A DNA stretch of 64,000 nucleotides from Vitellaria paradoxa (Eukaryota; Streptophyta; Magnoliopsida; Ericales; Sapotaceae), in the NCBI GenBank assembly GCA_019916065.1, contig CM034240.1, positions 19,267,894 to 19,331,893 on the forward strand, read 5' to 3'. The translations under genes were made by a program, and so were the position numbers. Below the pieces are notes generated by a model, which made no database searches, had not been told where the DNA came from, and was given only the letters and a program-made list of their open reading frames with translations. Shown in pieces: positions 1-10,293 of the stretch (position 1 is its first letter; each line of letters starts with the position of its first letter).

Positions 1-165
1 TTGCTTCAATCAATCGAAGAGATAAGGAAGAATCAGCAAAGTGGGGATAAGAAAAAGCATCGAGGAAACAGTAGAGGTGTCCAAGAACTAAAGAACTTGG
101 AATGGTCATTATCTTATGGGGAGGGGACTCAACAGGATTCTCAGTCGGCTGCTACAGGCGAATGA
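1..165 (+). pseudogene. C-terminal end of LINE ORF1 (gag-like), partial
   Basis: The frame is open from base 1 to a TGA at 163-165 and gives a basic tail followed by QELKNLEWSLSYGEGTQ. The RELKNLECS-like phrase just before the stop is typical of the end of the nucleic-acid-binding ORF1 protein in plant L1 elements. ORF1 protein coats the LINE RNA. Only about 54 residues are present because the window begins inside the gene. It lies 32 bases before the ORF2 start at 198. Confidence 0.6.
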
Positions 166-197
166 AGGAGTAGGAAACCTTTATCACTATGTTTGTA

Positions 198-3100
198 ATG
201 AAGTCAAAAATTCTGAGTTGAAATATCAGAGGTTGCTGTAGGCTGGAGAAAAGGTTAGTAATCAAAGCTGCTCTAAAAAAATGGCACCCGGATGTGGTCT
301 GTTTGCAGGAAACAAAGCTTAGTTTTATAGATGATGCTACTGTCAGGTCACTGTGGGGTGGTAATTGGGTGCAATGGGCAGCTATAGATTCTATTGGAGC
401 ATCTGGTGGTATACTAGTGATGTGGGACAGTAGGAAGTTGTCATTGCTGGACTCAGAGGCTGGTTCTTATTCACTATCTTGTTTGTTCCAGCTGGTAGAG
501 GAGGACATCACTTGGTCCTTCACAGGGGTTTATGGTTCAATCGATAACAACTCAAAAGCTATTTTTTTGGAGGAGTTAGGAGATGCTGTGTTTCGATGGG
601 GTGTTCCTTAGTGTATGGGGGGAGATTTCAACCTTGTTAAGAGCACTGAAGATAAATGGAACTGTAATAGGAGAACTAAGCAAATGAAGATGTTTTCTGA
701 TTTCATTAATGACTTGACTTGCCTTTGGGAGGTTGCAAATACACTTGGAGCAATAGCACTAGTAAATCTAGGATTGACAGATTTCTGGTGTCTAATGAAT
801 GGGAAGAGTTATTTCCGGAAGTCACCCAAAAAACTTTAATTAGACTCATCTCAGATCACTTCCCTATTTTACTTGATGGAGGAGGGTTACATGGTGGGCC
901 AAAACCTTCTAGGTTTGAAAACATGTGGATGCAAGTAGAAGGATTTAAGGACATGATAGCCAATTGGTGGCAAAGCTACAATTTTACTGGTTCTGCCAGC
1001 TACAGGCTGACTCAAAAGCTGACCTGTCTTAAAGTAGATTTAAAAAAATGGAATACCGAGGTCTTTGGAAGTATCACTCATCAGAAGGCTCAACTAGAAA
1101 AAGACATTAAACTTTTGGATTTATTGGATGATGAGGGAAAGCTTACTGATTTGGGCAGAAACAACAAGACCTGGAAGCTGCAGAACATTCTTAAAATGGA
1201 GGAAATAAGCTGGAGACAAAAGTCTAGAGTCAAATGGATTAAAGAAGGTGATAGGAACACTAAATACTTCCACAAGATGGCTTCAGCAAATAAGAGAAGA
1301 AACTGGATTGAAAAAATAAGGATTAATGGCACAATTACTGAGGACCCTATGGAAATAAGGTAAGGTATTCTGCTCTTTTATCAGCAGCTTTTCAAAGAAG
1401 AGGCTGGCTAGAGACCAAAGGTTGATGAACTTGAATTCTCCTAGCTCAGTTCCACAGATTCTGAGGCCCTGGAAAAGCCTTTTACTGAGCAAGAAATTTT
1501 CCAGGCTCTTAATGACCTCAACGGTGAAAAAGCCCCAAGGCTCGATGGATGGACTGTTGCTTTTTTCCAAGCATGTTGGAGTGTACTTACGTATGACCTG
1601 ATGCAGTTATTCATTGAGTTTCATCAAAGCTGCAAATTTGTTAAAAGTTTGAATTCAACATTCATTGCTCTTGCCCCTAAGAAACCTGGTGCTGTGGATA
1701 TTAAAGATTTTAGGCCAATTAGTTTGGTAGGGGCAGTTTACAAACTCCTTTCCAAGGTTCTTGCAAACAGAGTAAAAAAAGTTCTGGATTCTTTAATCTC
1801 ACCTTCACAGAATGCTTTTGTGGGAGGAAGGCAGATCTTGGATGCAGTTTTAATAGCCAATGAGGTATTAGACACTAAGACAAAGAGTAAGGAACCAGGT
1901 ATTGTTTGCAATTTGGACATTGAGAAGGCCTTTGACCATGTCAATTGGAAATTTTTGATCTACATGTTAGGAAGAATGGGCTTCGGCAGCAGATGGTGTC
2001 AATGGATCGAATGGTGCATTTCAACTGCTAGATTCTCAATATTGATCAATGGTACCCCTGAAAGTTATTTTGCTTCTTCCAGAGGATTAAGGCAAGGAGA
2101 TCCCCTTTCCCCTTTCCTTTTCCCCTTTCCTTTTCATCATAGTTATGGAAGTTCTAAGTAAGATACTGCAGCAAGTTGAAGCAGCTGGATTTATCGAAGG
2201 CTTTACTATAGGCATTGGTAGAAATCCTTTCAGCATATCTCATTTGCTATTTGCTAATGATGCAATCATTTTCTGTGGTGCAGACTTGATGCAGCTGGGG
2301 CATCTTCGCTGCACACTGTTGGGATTTGAGGTGGTAACTGGCTTAAAAGTTAACCTTCAAAAGACTGAGATCATGGCAATTGGTTCTATGGACAATCTGG
2401 GAGTTTTAGCAAATTTATTGGGTTGCAAGATTGGTTCTTTTCCTACTAGTTACTTGGGTTTGCCATTGGGAACTCATCACAAATCAAAACATGTTTGGGA
2501 CCCAATTCTGGAAAAATGTAGGAGAAGGTTGGCTGGGTGGAAGCTTAAATATTTATCGACTAGGGCTAGGGTCACATTAATAAAGAGTGTGTTAGCAAGC
2601 CTACCAACATATTTTCTCTCTTTATTCACAGCACCAGTCTTGGTAATCAAGGAGTTGGCGAGGATGCAAAGAGATTTCCTTTGGGGAAGAACTGATGAGG
2701 TGCATAAGCATTGCCTAGTGAGCTGGGAGACTGTTTGTAAACCTGTTGAGGCTGGAGGTGTGGGATTTAGATCATTGAAATGGAACAATGAAGCCTTATT
2801 AGGGAAATGGCTTTGGAGATATGCTCAAGAGGATAACAAACTATGGAAGGGGTTGATTGCCATTAAATAGGGGGAAGAGTTTGGAGGGTGGTCCTCTTCT
2901 ATAGTGTTGTCTCCTTATGGTTATGGTCTATGGCGAGGAATTAGAAAAAACTGGTAGACATTTAGCCGCAATATTTCTTGGCAGGTTGGGAAAGGAGACA
3001 GATTATTCTTTTGGAAGCAAGATTGGTTGGGTGTGGGCTGTCTCTCAGATGTCTTTCCTGGAATCTACGCAATTGCAGCTAACAAAGATGCCAGAGTATC

Positions 3101-3817
3101 AGATTACTGCAATGGTGTAGGCACTCAAGGCAGCTGGACTGTGTTGCTTCGAAGGAATGTGAATGATTGGGAGGTTGACAGCTTGCTGCTGTTTATGGAA
3201 TTACTAAGTTCTGCCAAGCTAACAAAGTCTTTAGATGTCATGATTTGGCAACCTGCAACGAGCAAGGTCTTTTCTGTAGAGTCTTTCTACACCTTCTTAC
3301 AAAGCTGTAATGCAGAAAATTTCCCATGGCAGAAGATATGGAAAGCTGCAATACCCACTAGAGTAATTTTTTTCACTTGTGTGCAGTCAAAGTTAAGATT
3401 TTGACAATGGATAATTTATAGAAACGTGGTTATCGACTGGCTAATCGCTGCTCGCTATGTTTTAAGCAAGAGAAATCTATAGCTCATCTACTCATTCACT
3501 GCTCTTGGTCAGCAGAGTTATGGAGTCTGTTGCTAAATTGCTTCGGAGTCCAATTGTGTTTCCCGAAGGATCTTAGGAGTCTTCTTTTGCTTTGGTGGGG
3601 TCAATCTTTGGCCAAAAGGAAGAAACACACTTGGAATTTGGCTCCATTCTGTCTTATTTGGATTATTTGGAAAGAGCGCAATAGGAGGATTTTTGAAGAC
3701 GATAAAAAGACTACTTTGAGGATCAAGAGCTTACTCCTTAGCTATTTGTATAATTGGGTTAGAGAAAGAAAGGATCTTGACTTATGCTCCTTTTTGAACT
3801 TTCTAGATGATTTGTGA
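198..3817 (+). pseudogene. LINE ORF2: endonuclease-reverse transcriptase-zf-RVT, broken
   Basis: ORF2 starts at ATG 198 (MKSKILS) and hits a TGA at 219-221 where the family has Trp. The apurinic-type endonuclease shows VVCLQETKL (about 294-320), GGDFN (about 618) and ISDHFPILL (about 849). The RT shows a palm motif [12 protein letters not shown] (about 1915), RQGDPLSPF (about 2091) and FAND (2250-2261), where active enzymes carry FADD or YADD. The C-terminal zinc-finger region (about 3330-3700) keeps the HLLIHCSW-like and WIIWKERNRRIF phrases. In-frame stops include 609-611, 1361-1363, 1409-1411, 1442-1444 and 2868-2870. Frame changes fall near 715-735, at 2109-2134 and after 2870. No functional enzyme can be made. 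Confidence 0.93.
2109..2134 (+). repeat. 13-bp tandem duplication inside the LINE RT gene
   Basis: The 13-mer CCCCTTTCCTTTT occurs twice back to back (2109-2121 and 2122-2134), right after the RQGDPLSP motif. Thirteen is not a multiple of three, so the duplication by itself explains the change from the frame used at 1601-2108 to the frame used from 2135 on. A pyrimidine-only unit of this kind suggests replication slippage. Confidence 0.9.
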
Positions 3818-3928
3818 TAATCACTGGTTTGGGTAATATTGTATAGTCATTGTACTGTGAGCATCACCTGATGCTCACTTTAATTTTTGATATAATGAAT
3901 GCTTACTTATCTTTTTTTAAAAAAAAGA

Positions 3929-5040
3929 AGTCCAAGGGTTTGTCCAACTAACTCAATAGCATGTGGGATCATCAGGGATTTAGCGAATTGAAGGTTAGAA
4001 TGAGGGGACTGTTGGGGATTCGCTCAACCAATCTAGATAGAGATCCATGTAGGAAATTCTTATCCCATTATGGTACGCCGAGTTAAGGCTGAATATCCTC
4101 CTAACGGATTCAAAGCTTCGACTCCCGCCTAGAAGGATTCCACATCACCTATATAAACTCTTCTCCTCTGGAGTGTTCATCATGAATCATCCATCATTCT
4201 ACTACCATTACCTCCAACACTCTCTCTCTCTCTCTCTCTCTCTTTCTAGATTGTCCTAGTTCTCACCCCTGCTATAGATTCCGGTGACTCCGTCATAATC
4301 GATAGTTAGCATAATTCTTGGAAGGTCGGACCCCTCCAAATCTACCTAACACCTCCCCCCCCCCCCCCAAAAAAAAATAATAATAAAATAGAACACACCA
4401 CATTTTGATACCTCTACTAGCTCCTCAAAACGAAGTGTGAAATGCTGTGCAATTTTATTCTTGCCATAATGTTGCAATTTAATTTGAGCTGATAGCTGAT
4501 ATTAGTCTTTAGATGTTGGAAATCCAACTCTATTTGCTCAACTCAGCTCGGTAAATCCTTGCTTACTGTTTTGGGTTTGTTTACAAACCGTCCACTATCA
4601 TTGCTATCCTTAGTATTTGTAGGTGTTAGCCATGCTGCCATCGCATCCACCCTACCTTAGCTATCACATCAGTACAAGGAATTTATGCTCGTAAGTCCAC
4701 ACCTCCCTGCAACACCCTCCCGCGAGGCATTCTAGACTGTAAGAGGACAGATACACGAGGGTACATGGCCTATGCAAACCCGTTTAAATACCTTAACAGG
4801 ATTAGGATGATATTGGCATTAGAAGTTAGTACCTAACCACATTTGGGATTTGCGGTACCTATACCCACCAATTACCTGAATAATAGTTTAATGTAATATA
4901 TTATAGTTAATATATAATTGTAAAATTACCATCTTATCCCTAGAAATTTAAATATCTCTCAACTCTTGATACATATAGAGAGCCCATCATTCAATCGTTG
5001 CTTTGGAACACTCTTCAATCTTCCATCTGAACATGTTTGA
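3929..5040. other. Intergenic sequence; possible solo LTR at 4010-4351
   Basis: No gene is visible. The stretch 4010-4351 starts TGTTGGGG and ends CTACCTAACA, contains a TATATAAAC promoter-like site near 4151 and a (CT)n tract at 4221-4242, and so resembles a solo LTR of about 340 bp. No matching target duplication was found at its edges, so this is weak. A run of about 16 C follows at 4354-4368. The rest (4400-5000) shows no recognisable element. Confidence 0.3.
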
Positions 5041-5800
5041 AACCTTAGCAGCCAGAAAATCTCTCCCTCTGATCAAAGTTCAAACCCCCAGCAGCCAAAC
5101 CATTGCATCCATCTTTGGATTCATCTCTCCAAGGGGAAGGAAGATCGGCTTTCATTGAGTCTTCGACTGCATCAGTTGTCTCTCTCTCTCTCTCTCTCTC
5201 CTGCTGTAGTGTTGTCTTTTAGTTGTGCAATGCTTCTCAATTTTGGGATTGTTGATTTCCAATGTACGTGTCATTTCTATATCTTTTTTCCATTTTTACT
5301 TTTTGGTATGCAATATCAATTTCTGTGTTTGGGAAGTTTTATTTGATTGTTGATTATCGTGTTCTTTGAGATGCAATTATGTGATCTTCTTTTTTTTGTT
5401 TTTAGAAAGCTATTTTAGTTGCTTGAATATTTTCTAGAATAGATCACTTAAACTATTATTCTTGGGTTTGTTCTGTTTTTCTGTGCTTTATTCTTGTAAG
5501 AGATGCTTCCTTATGTCCCAAGAAGACATAAAGGACCTGCCTCGTTTAGTTGCTTGACTACAAATTGGACGAGAAAGGTAATACTATTAGTCCTGTGGAA
5601 TGTGCTGTGTCCTTGGAAATTTTCATTGTCAGTTATATCCGCAGGTTGCTGCTGAAGGCAGCACAGCTTCCATGCCCAATGCATTGCTTCGTCTTGCTTA
5701 TATCTCCAACATATCAGATTAATTTGAAATTGAGAAGGAACCATTCACCTCCTGTAAAACTATATTTGCTGGGTTGTCTGTTATGTTGATTGCTCCTGAG
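5041..5800 (+). other. Exon-like stretch with CT microsatellite, no gene recognised
   Basis: A CT-rich leader-like segment with (CT)11 at 5179-5200 is followed by a short ATG frame at 5503-5577 that ends at a GT donor (5578), and by an acceptor near 5644 with a short open continuation to TAA near 5722. It could be the 5' part of a gene or a long non-coding RNA, but the peptide matches nothing I recognise, so no CDS is called. Confidence 0.2.
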
Positions 5801-8596
5801 ATTGAAATAAAATTGAAGATTATTTGTGTCATTGTAAAATTCTCTCTTATCAAGTATTTACCGGGTCAGACAAAACGAGTTTGGGAAGTTACCAACGTAA
5901 TCCATTTTTAATCAGGTGTAACTGGACGGGATGGGATGAGTTTTGCAAGTTTACCTGGACTTGTTTGGGATTGCAGATTAAAAAATAAATGGATTTGGGA
6001 CGGGAGCAGGAATAGAGTAGCTAAAAAGGATAAAAAGGTTTGGGATTGGGAACAACTATTTTTGCGAGTACCCTACCTATTGCCATTCCTAACTCTAGAG
6101 CCACCCAACTGGAAGCCATAGTTAGAGCTTTGTAGCCACGGTAAGCTATTCCCTAATGCTAGGACATTTTGTATTGGGACATTCTGGGCCACCCTAAGAC
6201 CTCTTGTCACTGAGGAATCCTATGCCTTCCTCCTTGATGTGGGGTCCTTTCATGTGCAATACTTAGTTTTAGTGGGATTCAACTATCACCATGAGTTGGG
6301 AACAAGGCTCAGGGTTTCCCTAGTCAGGAACTCTTCACCTAAGAGCACCCCAAAGGGGCTTTTTGCCCTCGTACTTTGCTACGGGACCATCGATGACTAA
6401 TGAATTGGTGTCTAGAGTTTGGGAATCTACCCTTGACTGGTCTAGAAACAGAAGTACTATCGAACAAACTAGCTAGAAAGTACTTACCAATGTAGTACAA
6501 CCACAATCTTGGCAGGTATTTGACTGTGTGAGGACGCCGTCATTGCATGGTCGGAAAATGTTCCTTGGTTTAGACCATGCAAAGTTTATAGTCCCAAGTA
6601 TCACCTCCTTAGGTGCATGGAGGCCAACCTCCATGCACCAACCTCCTTGGCTTGAGCCCTCCATCTATACATACTCTCTTCGTCCACCTTGCATATATTC
6701 CAAACCTTCATCAAAGCTGAAACTCTGTCAATGGTTTCTCTCACACCAAATTGTCTAGGCTTTCACCTCGCTCGACTTTGGCAATAGACTACCATTAACA
6801 TTGTTCCTAGCCGGTCAGAACATCGAACTAAATCCCAGTCATGCACAATATCAATCCTGTTGCTCTTTATGGAAGTGGCGTTCCCTTGTTTCAGTTCTAT
6901 TTTTCTCATCCTTGAACTCTCTTGAATATGGAGCTTTTTGTCAGACATCTAACAAATTTATCTAAAAAGCTTCAAAAGTTTGCAATTTTCTCTGATTAAA
7001 TTTTGCCAAGAGTCACTTTTTATATCATTTCAACCCCAACTTTTAGTTTTTTTTTAACTTCTTTTGGAACTCCAAACGCCCCCTTAACCTTTCCATTCTA
7101 TGATAAATTATAATAGCTTCATCATCAGATAGCATAACCATTGACCAAATCTGATCCAAATTTTTTTTTTTGGGGGGGGGGGGGGTGGGGGGTAACAGTA
7201 GATGAGAATTTCCTTTTTCTCTCATACTTCTTAGTATAGTACCTTTTTCTCTATCATGCAACTACATTTATCTGGGGATCAACTTAAACCTAGTATATTA
7301 TTGGCTTTTCTAGAAGTCTGTAGAAGCCATGTGAGGATTTTTCTCCTTCACTTTATACATCTTTCTGGAGCAGACTGACTTGGTTAATCTCCCTAGCATA
7401 AAGTTATGGCCCTTTGGAAATACTATTTTTCTCAACTATCAACTCTTTGTCAGTTTGTGGTCATTCATTCTGAAAGCTATAATAATTTTACTATTAAATC
7501 CTCATCTTTTTTTTTTTTTTTTTTTTGAGGAGTTGGGAGTGGGCCAAGGGGAGGATTAATAAAACAAGAAAATCAATGGTAAGTGCAACAAATACCTAAA
7601 GCAGTAAGGCTAGACAGCCCGGTATATATTATTTTTGGACTTTTAGCCCTTGGGGCTCAGACAGCGTTATCACTTGCCTAAGATAGAGGCTGAATGGTTT
7701 CCTGCCTTATAATAACACACATTAAAAAGCTAGCTAAGGACCTATACAAAATACAATTGTTGGTAGATGCATTCATCCGCTTTCTTGGTGAGCCACATCA
7801 CCCTCCTCTATGACCATTGCTGAGAAGTCTACTCCATGCATGGCCAATTTTGTGCCTCCACATGATTCCCTATTACAGCCAGAACTGGAGGCCAATGGTA
7901 TGGATATCTCGGAAATAATCCAAGTATGGGAAACTCTCCCTTGATTTGGGTCACATTTAAGATACCCTTGGCTTGGTTATAGGTGTCTCCACTCGAATGT
8001 GTCATATCTCCTCTTGAGCTAGTCCCTTCTAGATCCAGGTTTAGCAATAGTTCTCCTGATGTGGTCTACACCTTCAACTCCATCAAGGTCTTGAGCTACT
8101 CAATTATTCAAGCTAAAAGCAGGGTCTATATGTCTAACCAACTTGCTCAGGACCAGCAGGGATTTGTAGCTACTCAAAGATTTGGGCTTAAGGTGGGCCT
8201 AAGCAATTCGCTTGGGACCAGCGGGGACTTGTAGTTTGGAGAACACTTCTAGTGCAGTCAATGACAGGAGGACACAAGACACTACGACAGAGCCACACCA
8301 AAAGTCAACCTCTACTGTCACATTAGACAGACTCCTGCCACCTTAAGCTGACACTGCAGAGCAAGCTCCTATAATATCAATCAACTTCAGTCTGTTTGAG
8401 AGGCATGTGTCACCTAGGACATGGAGGTTGTCATGGCACGTGTAGCCTTATAGGCCCGGGTCTTTGTTTTGACAGGGAGTCACACCATAGAAATCACATC
8501 AAAAAGGCTTTCATTGGATTTGAGAACTCCCCACCCGACACCCCCCGGGTGCCACCGCTGCTTGCCTCTATAGGCTTCCTAAGTTGTCCTTATGCC
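5800..8596. other. Intergenic sequence without recognised gene
   Basis: Many stops in all frames and no conserved domain. It includes a T11-G14-T-G6 tract at 7161-7192 and a long T run near 7508-7525. Short direct phrases such as CTACTCAA and GGGATTTGTAGC (about 8095-8235) suggest old repeats, but no boundaries could be drawn. Confidence 0.4.
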
Positions 8597-8835
8597 TGAA
8601 TTGAACCCACTTCTTGTTGATTGGCAAGTAAAAAAATAAAAAAGAAAATAAAGGAAAATGAGTTTGATTTGAGAGCATCCCTTCTCTCCTAATGAGATTA
8701 ATTATCAAAAATTTATATTTCTTTTTCATAATATTTTTCCTTACAATGCTTTCTATTTAGAGTCTTTATAACGACCATTAAACTATCTACTAATTTGATA
8801 ATTGGATCCTAACTAACCAATTTGGGTCCATAACA
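8597..8835 (-). repeat. 3' LTR of the small LTR retrotransposon
   Basis: This copy pairs with 9594-9831. On the minus strand it begins TGTTATGG and ends TTCA. The 5-bp target duplication ATGCC abuts its outer end. Confidence 0.85.
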
Positions 8836-9127
8836 ACTCCCACAGCCCTAAAAATTGACCTTGTTCTCAAGGTCAAAGTACAACTACTGTGGTGTTGCAA
8901 TGCAAGACAAATTTATTTATTTATTTTAATACTCAGCCTCAAATTTCAACACCCAAAACTGCCCTTCAAGTTCTCAACTCTCTTTCCATAATTTTTTTCA
9001 TCCAAGAGTGAGGATTTTTTATAATGAAATGTACATTGAATCACTGTGGGATCATGTATGTCCAGAAAGTTATTTTCTGGCTTCTGATCTCCATACTGAT
9101 TTTGGGTAATTCTTGATTTTTCAGTCA

Positions 9128-9562
9128 TCATTTCCAATTATTCATTTTCTTGATCTTCAATGACTTTGAACATTTCTCCACTAATCTTCTTAGGAATTCG
9201 ATGTTGTCGAGATGTAACTCCTTCCTTTTTAGAATCTTCATCTTTCCCTTCCATGGTCTTTGGTGGATTGAGATTGTATGAGCCAATCCGTTTTTCTGGT
9301 CTTGGAATGATCTTGCTTCCATTTCTTTTCCCTGGTTCTTCTGGATTGCTGCAGTATTGGCTTGGACTTATTGAGATAAGTCATCTAATTTATTGTTCAT
9401 AGCTTCCATTCCTTGCCCCTGATTCTTCTGGATTGCTGCAGTATTGGCTTGAACTTGCTGAGATTAGTTATCTAATTTATCGTTCATCAGTTGATTAAGT
9501 TGGTTCTGTAGTTGCTGATTTGAATTTGAATTCTGAGAATGAAATCCGATTCCATCAGCCAT
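9128..9562 (-). pseudogene. gag-like N-terminal fragment with an 87-bp internal duplication
   Basis: On the minus strand an ATG at 9562 opens a Gln/Asn-rich frame (MADGIGFHSQ, then LNQLMN). The phrase VQANTAAIQKNQG occurs twice, 29 codons (87 bp) apart, and each copy is next to an in-frame TAA. A basic region follows to about 9128. Position right after the PBS and this composition fit the start of a gypsy-type gag polyprotein; the rest of gag and almost all of pol are missing. Confidence 0.6.
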
Positions 9563-9579
9563 TTCTAGATCGAAATATT

Positions 9580-9591
9580 GCTTTGATACCA
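9580..9591 (-). other. Primer binding site TGGTATCAAAGC
   Basis: On the minus strand this 12-mer resembles the usual plant PBS TGGTATCAGAGC, which is complementary to the 3' end of initiator tRNA-Met, with A for G at one place. Its position next to the LTR sets the element's orientation. Confidence 0.85.
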
Positions 9592-9593
9592 AT

Positions 9594-9831
9594 TGAAGTG
9601 AACTCACTTCATGTTGGTTGACAAGTAAGAAAATAAATGAGAAAATAAAGGAAAATGGGTTCGATTCGAGAGCAATCCTTCTCTCCTAATGAGATTAATT
9701 CGCAAAAAATGATATTTCTTTTCATAATATTTTCCTCACAATGCTCTCTATTTATAGGCTTTATAACAACCATTGAGCTAATTAACTAATTTGATAATTG
9801 GATCGTAACTAACTAATTTGGGTCCATAATA
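9594..9831 (-). repeat. 5' LTR of the small LTR retrotransposon
   Basis: Minus-strand 5' LTR. The primer binding site follows after two bases. Its first dinucleotide has mutated from TG to TA relative to the other copy. Confidence 0.85.
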
Positions 9832-9833
9832 AT

Positions 9834-9877
9834 GCCACACTAGGAAATCTATGGAGCCACACTAGGAAATCTATGGA
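9834..9877. repeat. 22-bp tandem duplication
   Basis: A 22-bp unit beginning GCCACACTAGGAAATC occurs twice in a row, followed by a partial third copy. It begins inside the right target duplication of the LTR element, so it arose at or next to the insertion junction. Confidence 0.85.
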
Positions 9878-9985
9878 GCCACATTGATGCCGATCTTCCA
9901 TAAGCACCTTATCTCCTTCCCTCATGGACCAACTGTCCACGATGATAAACCTATTTGCTATAGTCCAACTCCATTCTGGCAAGGA

Positions 9986-10287
9986 CCCACTCCCTGTGTA
10001 GTGCAACTTAAACAAAATGCCTTATTCTCATTTTGCAGCCTACTCATTCTAAATTTCATTATGGACTGTTTGCCTTTCGAGAGATAAAATCTATTGTTTA
10101 TAGACATTTGTATTAAATATACCTTATAAGAGTTGAATTCACCCTAGGGAGGACCTGCACTACCTGCGAAGAACTAAAAACAAAAATGTCTAGTTCTAAT
10201 TTTGCGCGCCAACTCATTCCAATCTTCATCATAGATTGTTTGCATGTTGAGATGGATATTTTGTTTACAGGCATTTGTTTGATACCT
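9986..10287. repeat. Diverged duplication of a segment before the BTS-like exon
   Basis: The block 9986-10122 resembles 10153-10287; shared parts include CATTTTG/AATTTTG, the ACTCATTC stretch, GACTGTTTGC/GATTGTTTGC and the end CATTTGT...ATACC. The two copies are about 166 bp apart. The second copy supplies the splice acceptor region of the exon at 10294. Confidence 0.7.
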
Positions 10288-10293
10288 TTTTAG

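Larger units (their letters stand above)
1..3928 (+). mobile_element. L1-clade LINE retrotransposon, decayed, 5' end outside the window
   Basis: A non-LTR retrotransposon reads left to right: the tail of ORF1 (1-165), then ORF2 from an ATG at 198 with endonuclease, reverse transcriptase and a C-terminal zinc-finger (zf-RVT) region. It ends in a short A tract near 3918-3927, after the TATAATGAATGC-type 3' sequence common in plant L1 elements. The reading frame is broken by many in-frame stops and at least three frame changes, so the copy is dead. The 5' end and the upstream target duplication lie outside the window. Assignment to L1 rests on the endonuclease-RT-zf-RVT order and the A tail. Confidence 0.93.
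8597..9831 (-). mobile_element. Small non-autonomous LTR retrotransposon (gypsy-like), TSD ATGCC
   Basis: Two direct repeats of about 239 bp (8597-8835 and 9594-9831) flank about 758 bp, and the 5-bp target duplication ATGCC stands on both sides (8592-8596 and 9832-9836). Read on the minus strand, the right repeat is the 5' LTR. Two bases inside it lies a primer binding site, TGGTATCAAAGC (9580-9591), close to the plant initiator tRNA-Met complement. A purine-rich tract, AGGGCTGTGGGAG, precedes the 3' LTR. Only the start of a gag-like frame and a short 3' pol remnant remain between the LTRs, so the element cannot move by itself. The LTRs differ at very roughly 15 percent of sites by eye, so the insertion is old. 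Confidence 0.88.

Noticed and set aside
4010..4351. Solo LTR claim
   Set aside because: TG...CA-like ends and a TATA-like site are present, but the 5-bp flanks do not match and no second copy was found, so it is not listed as a separate element.
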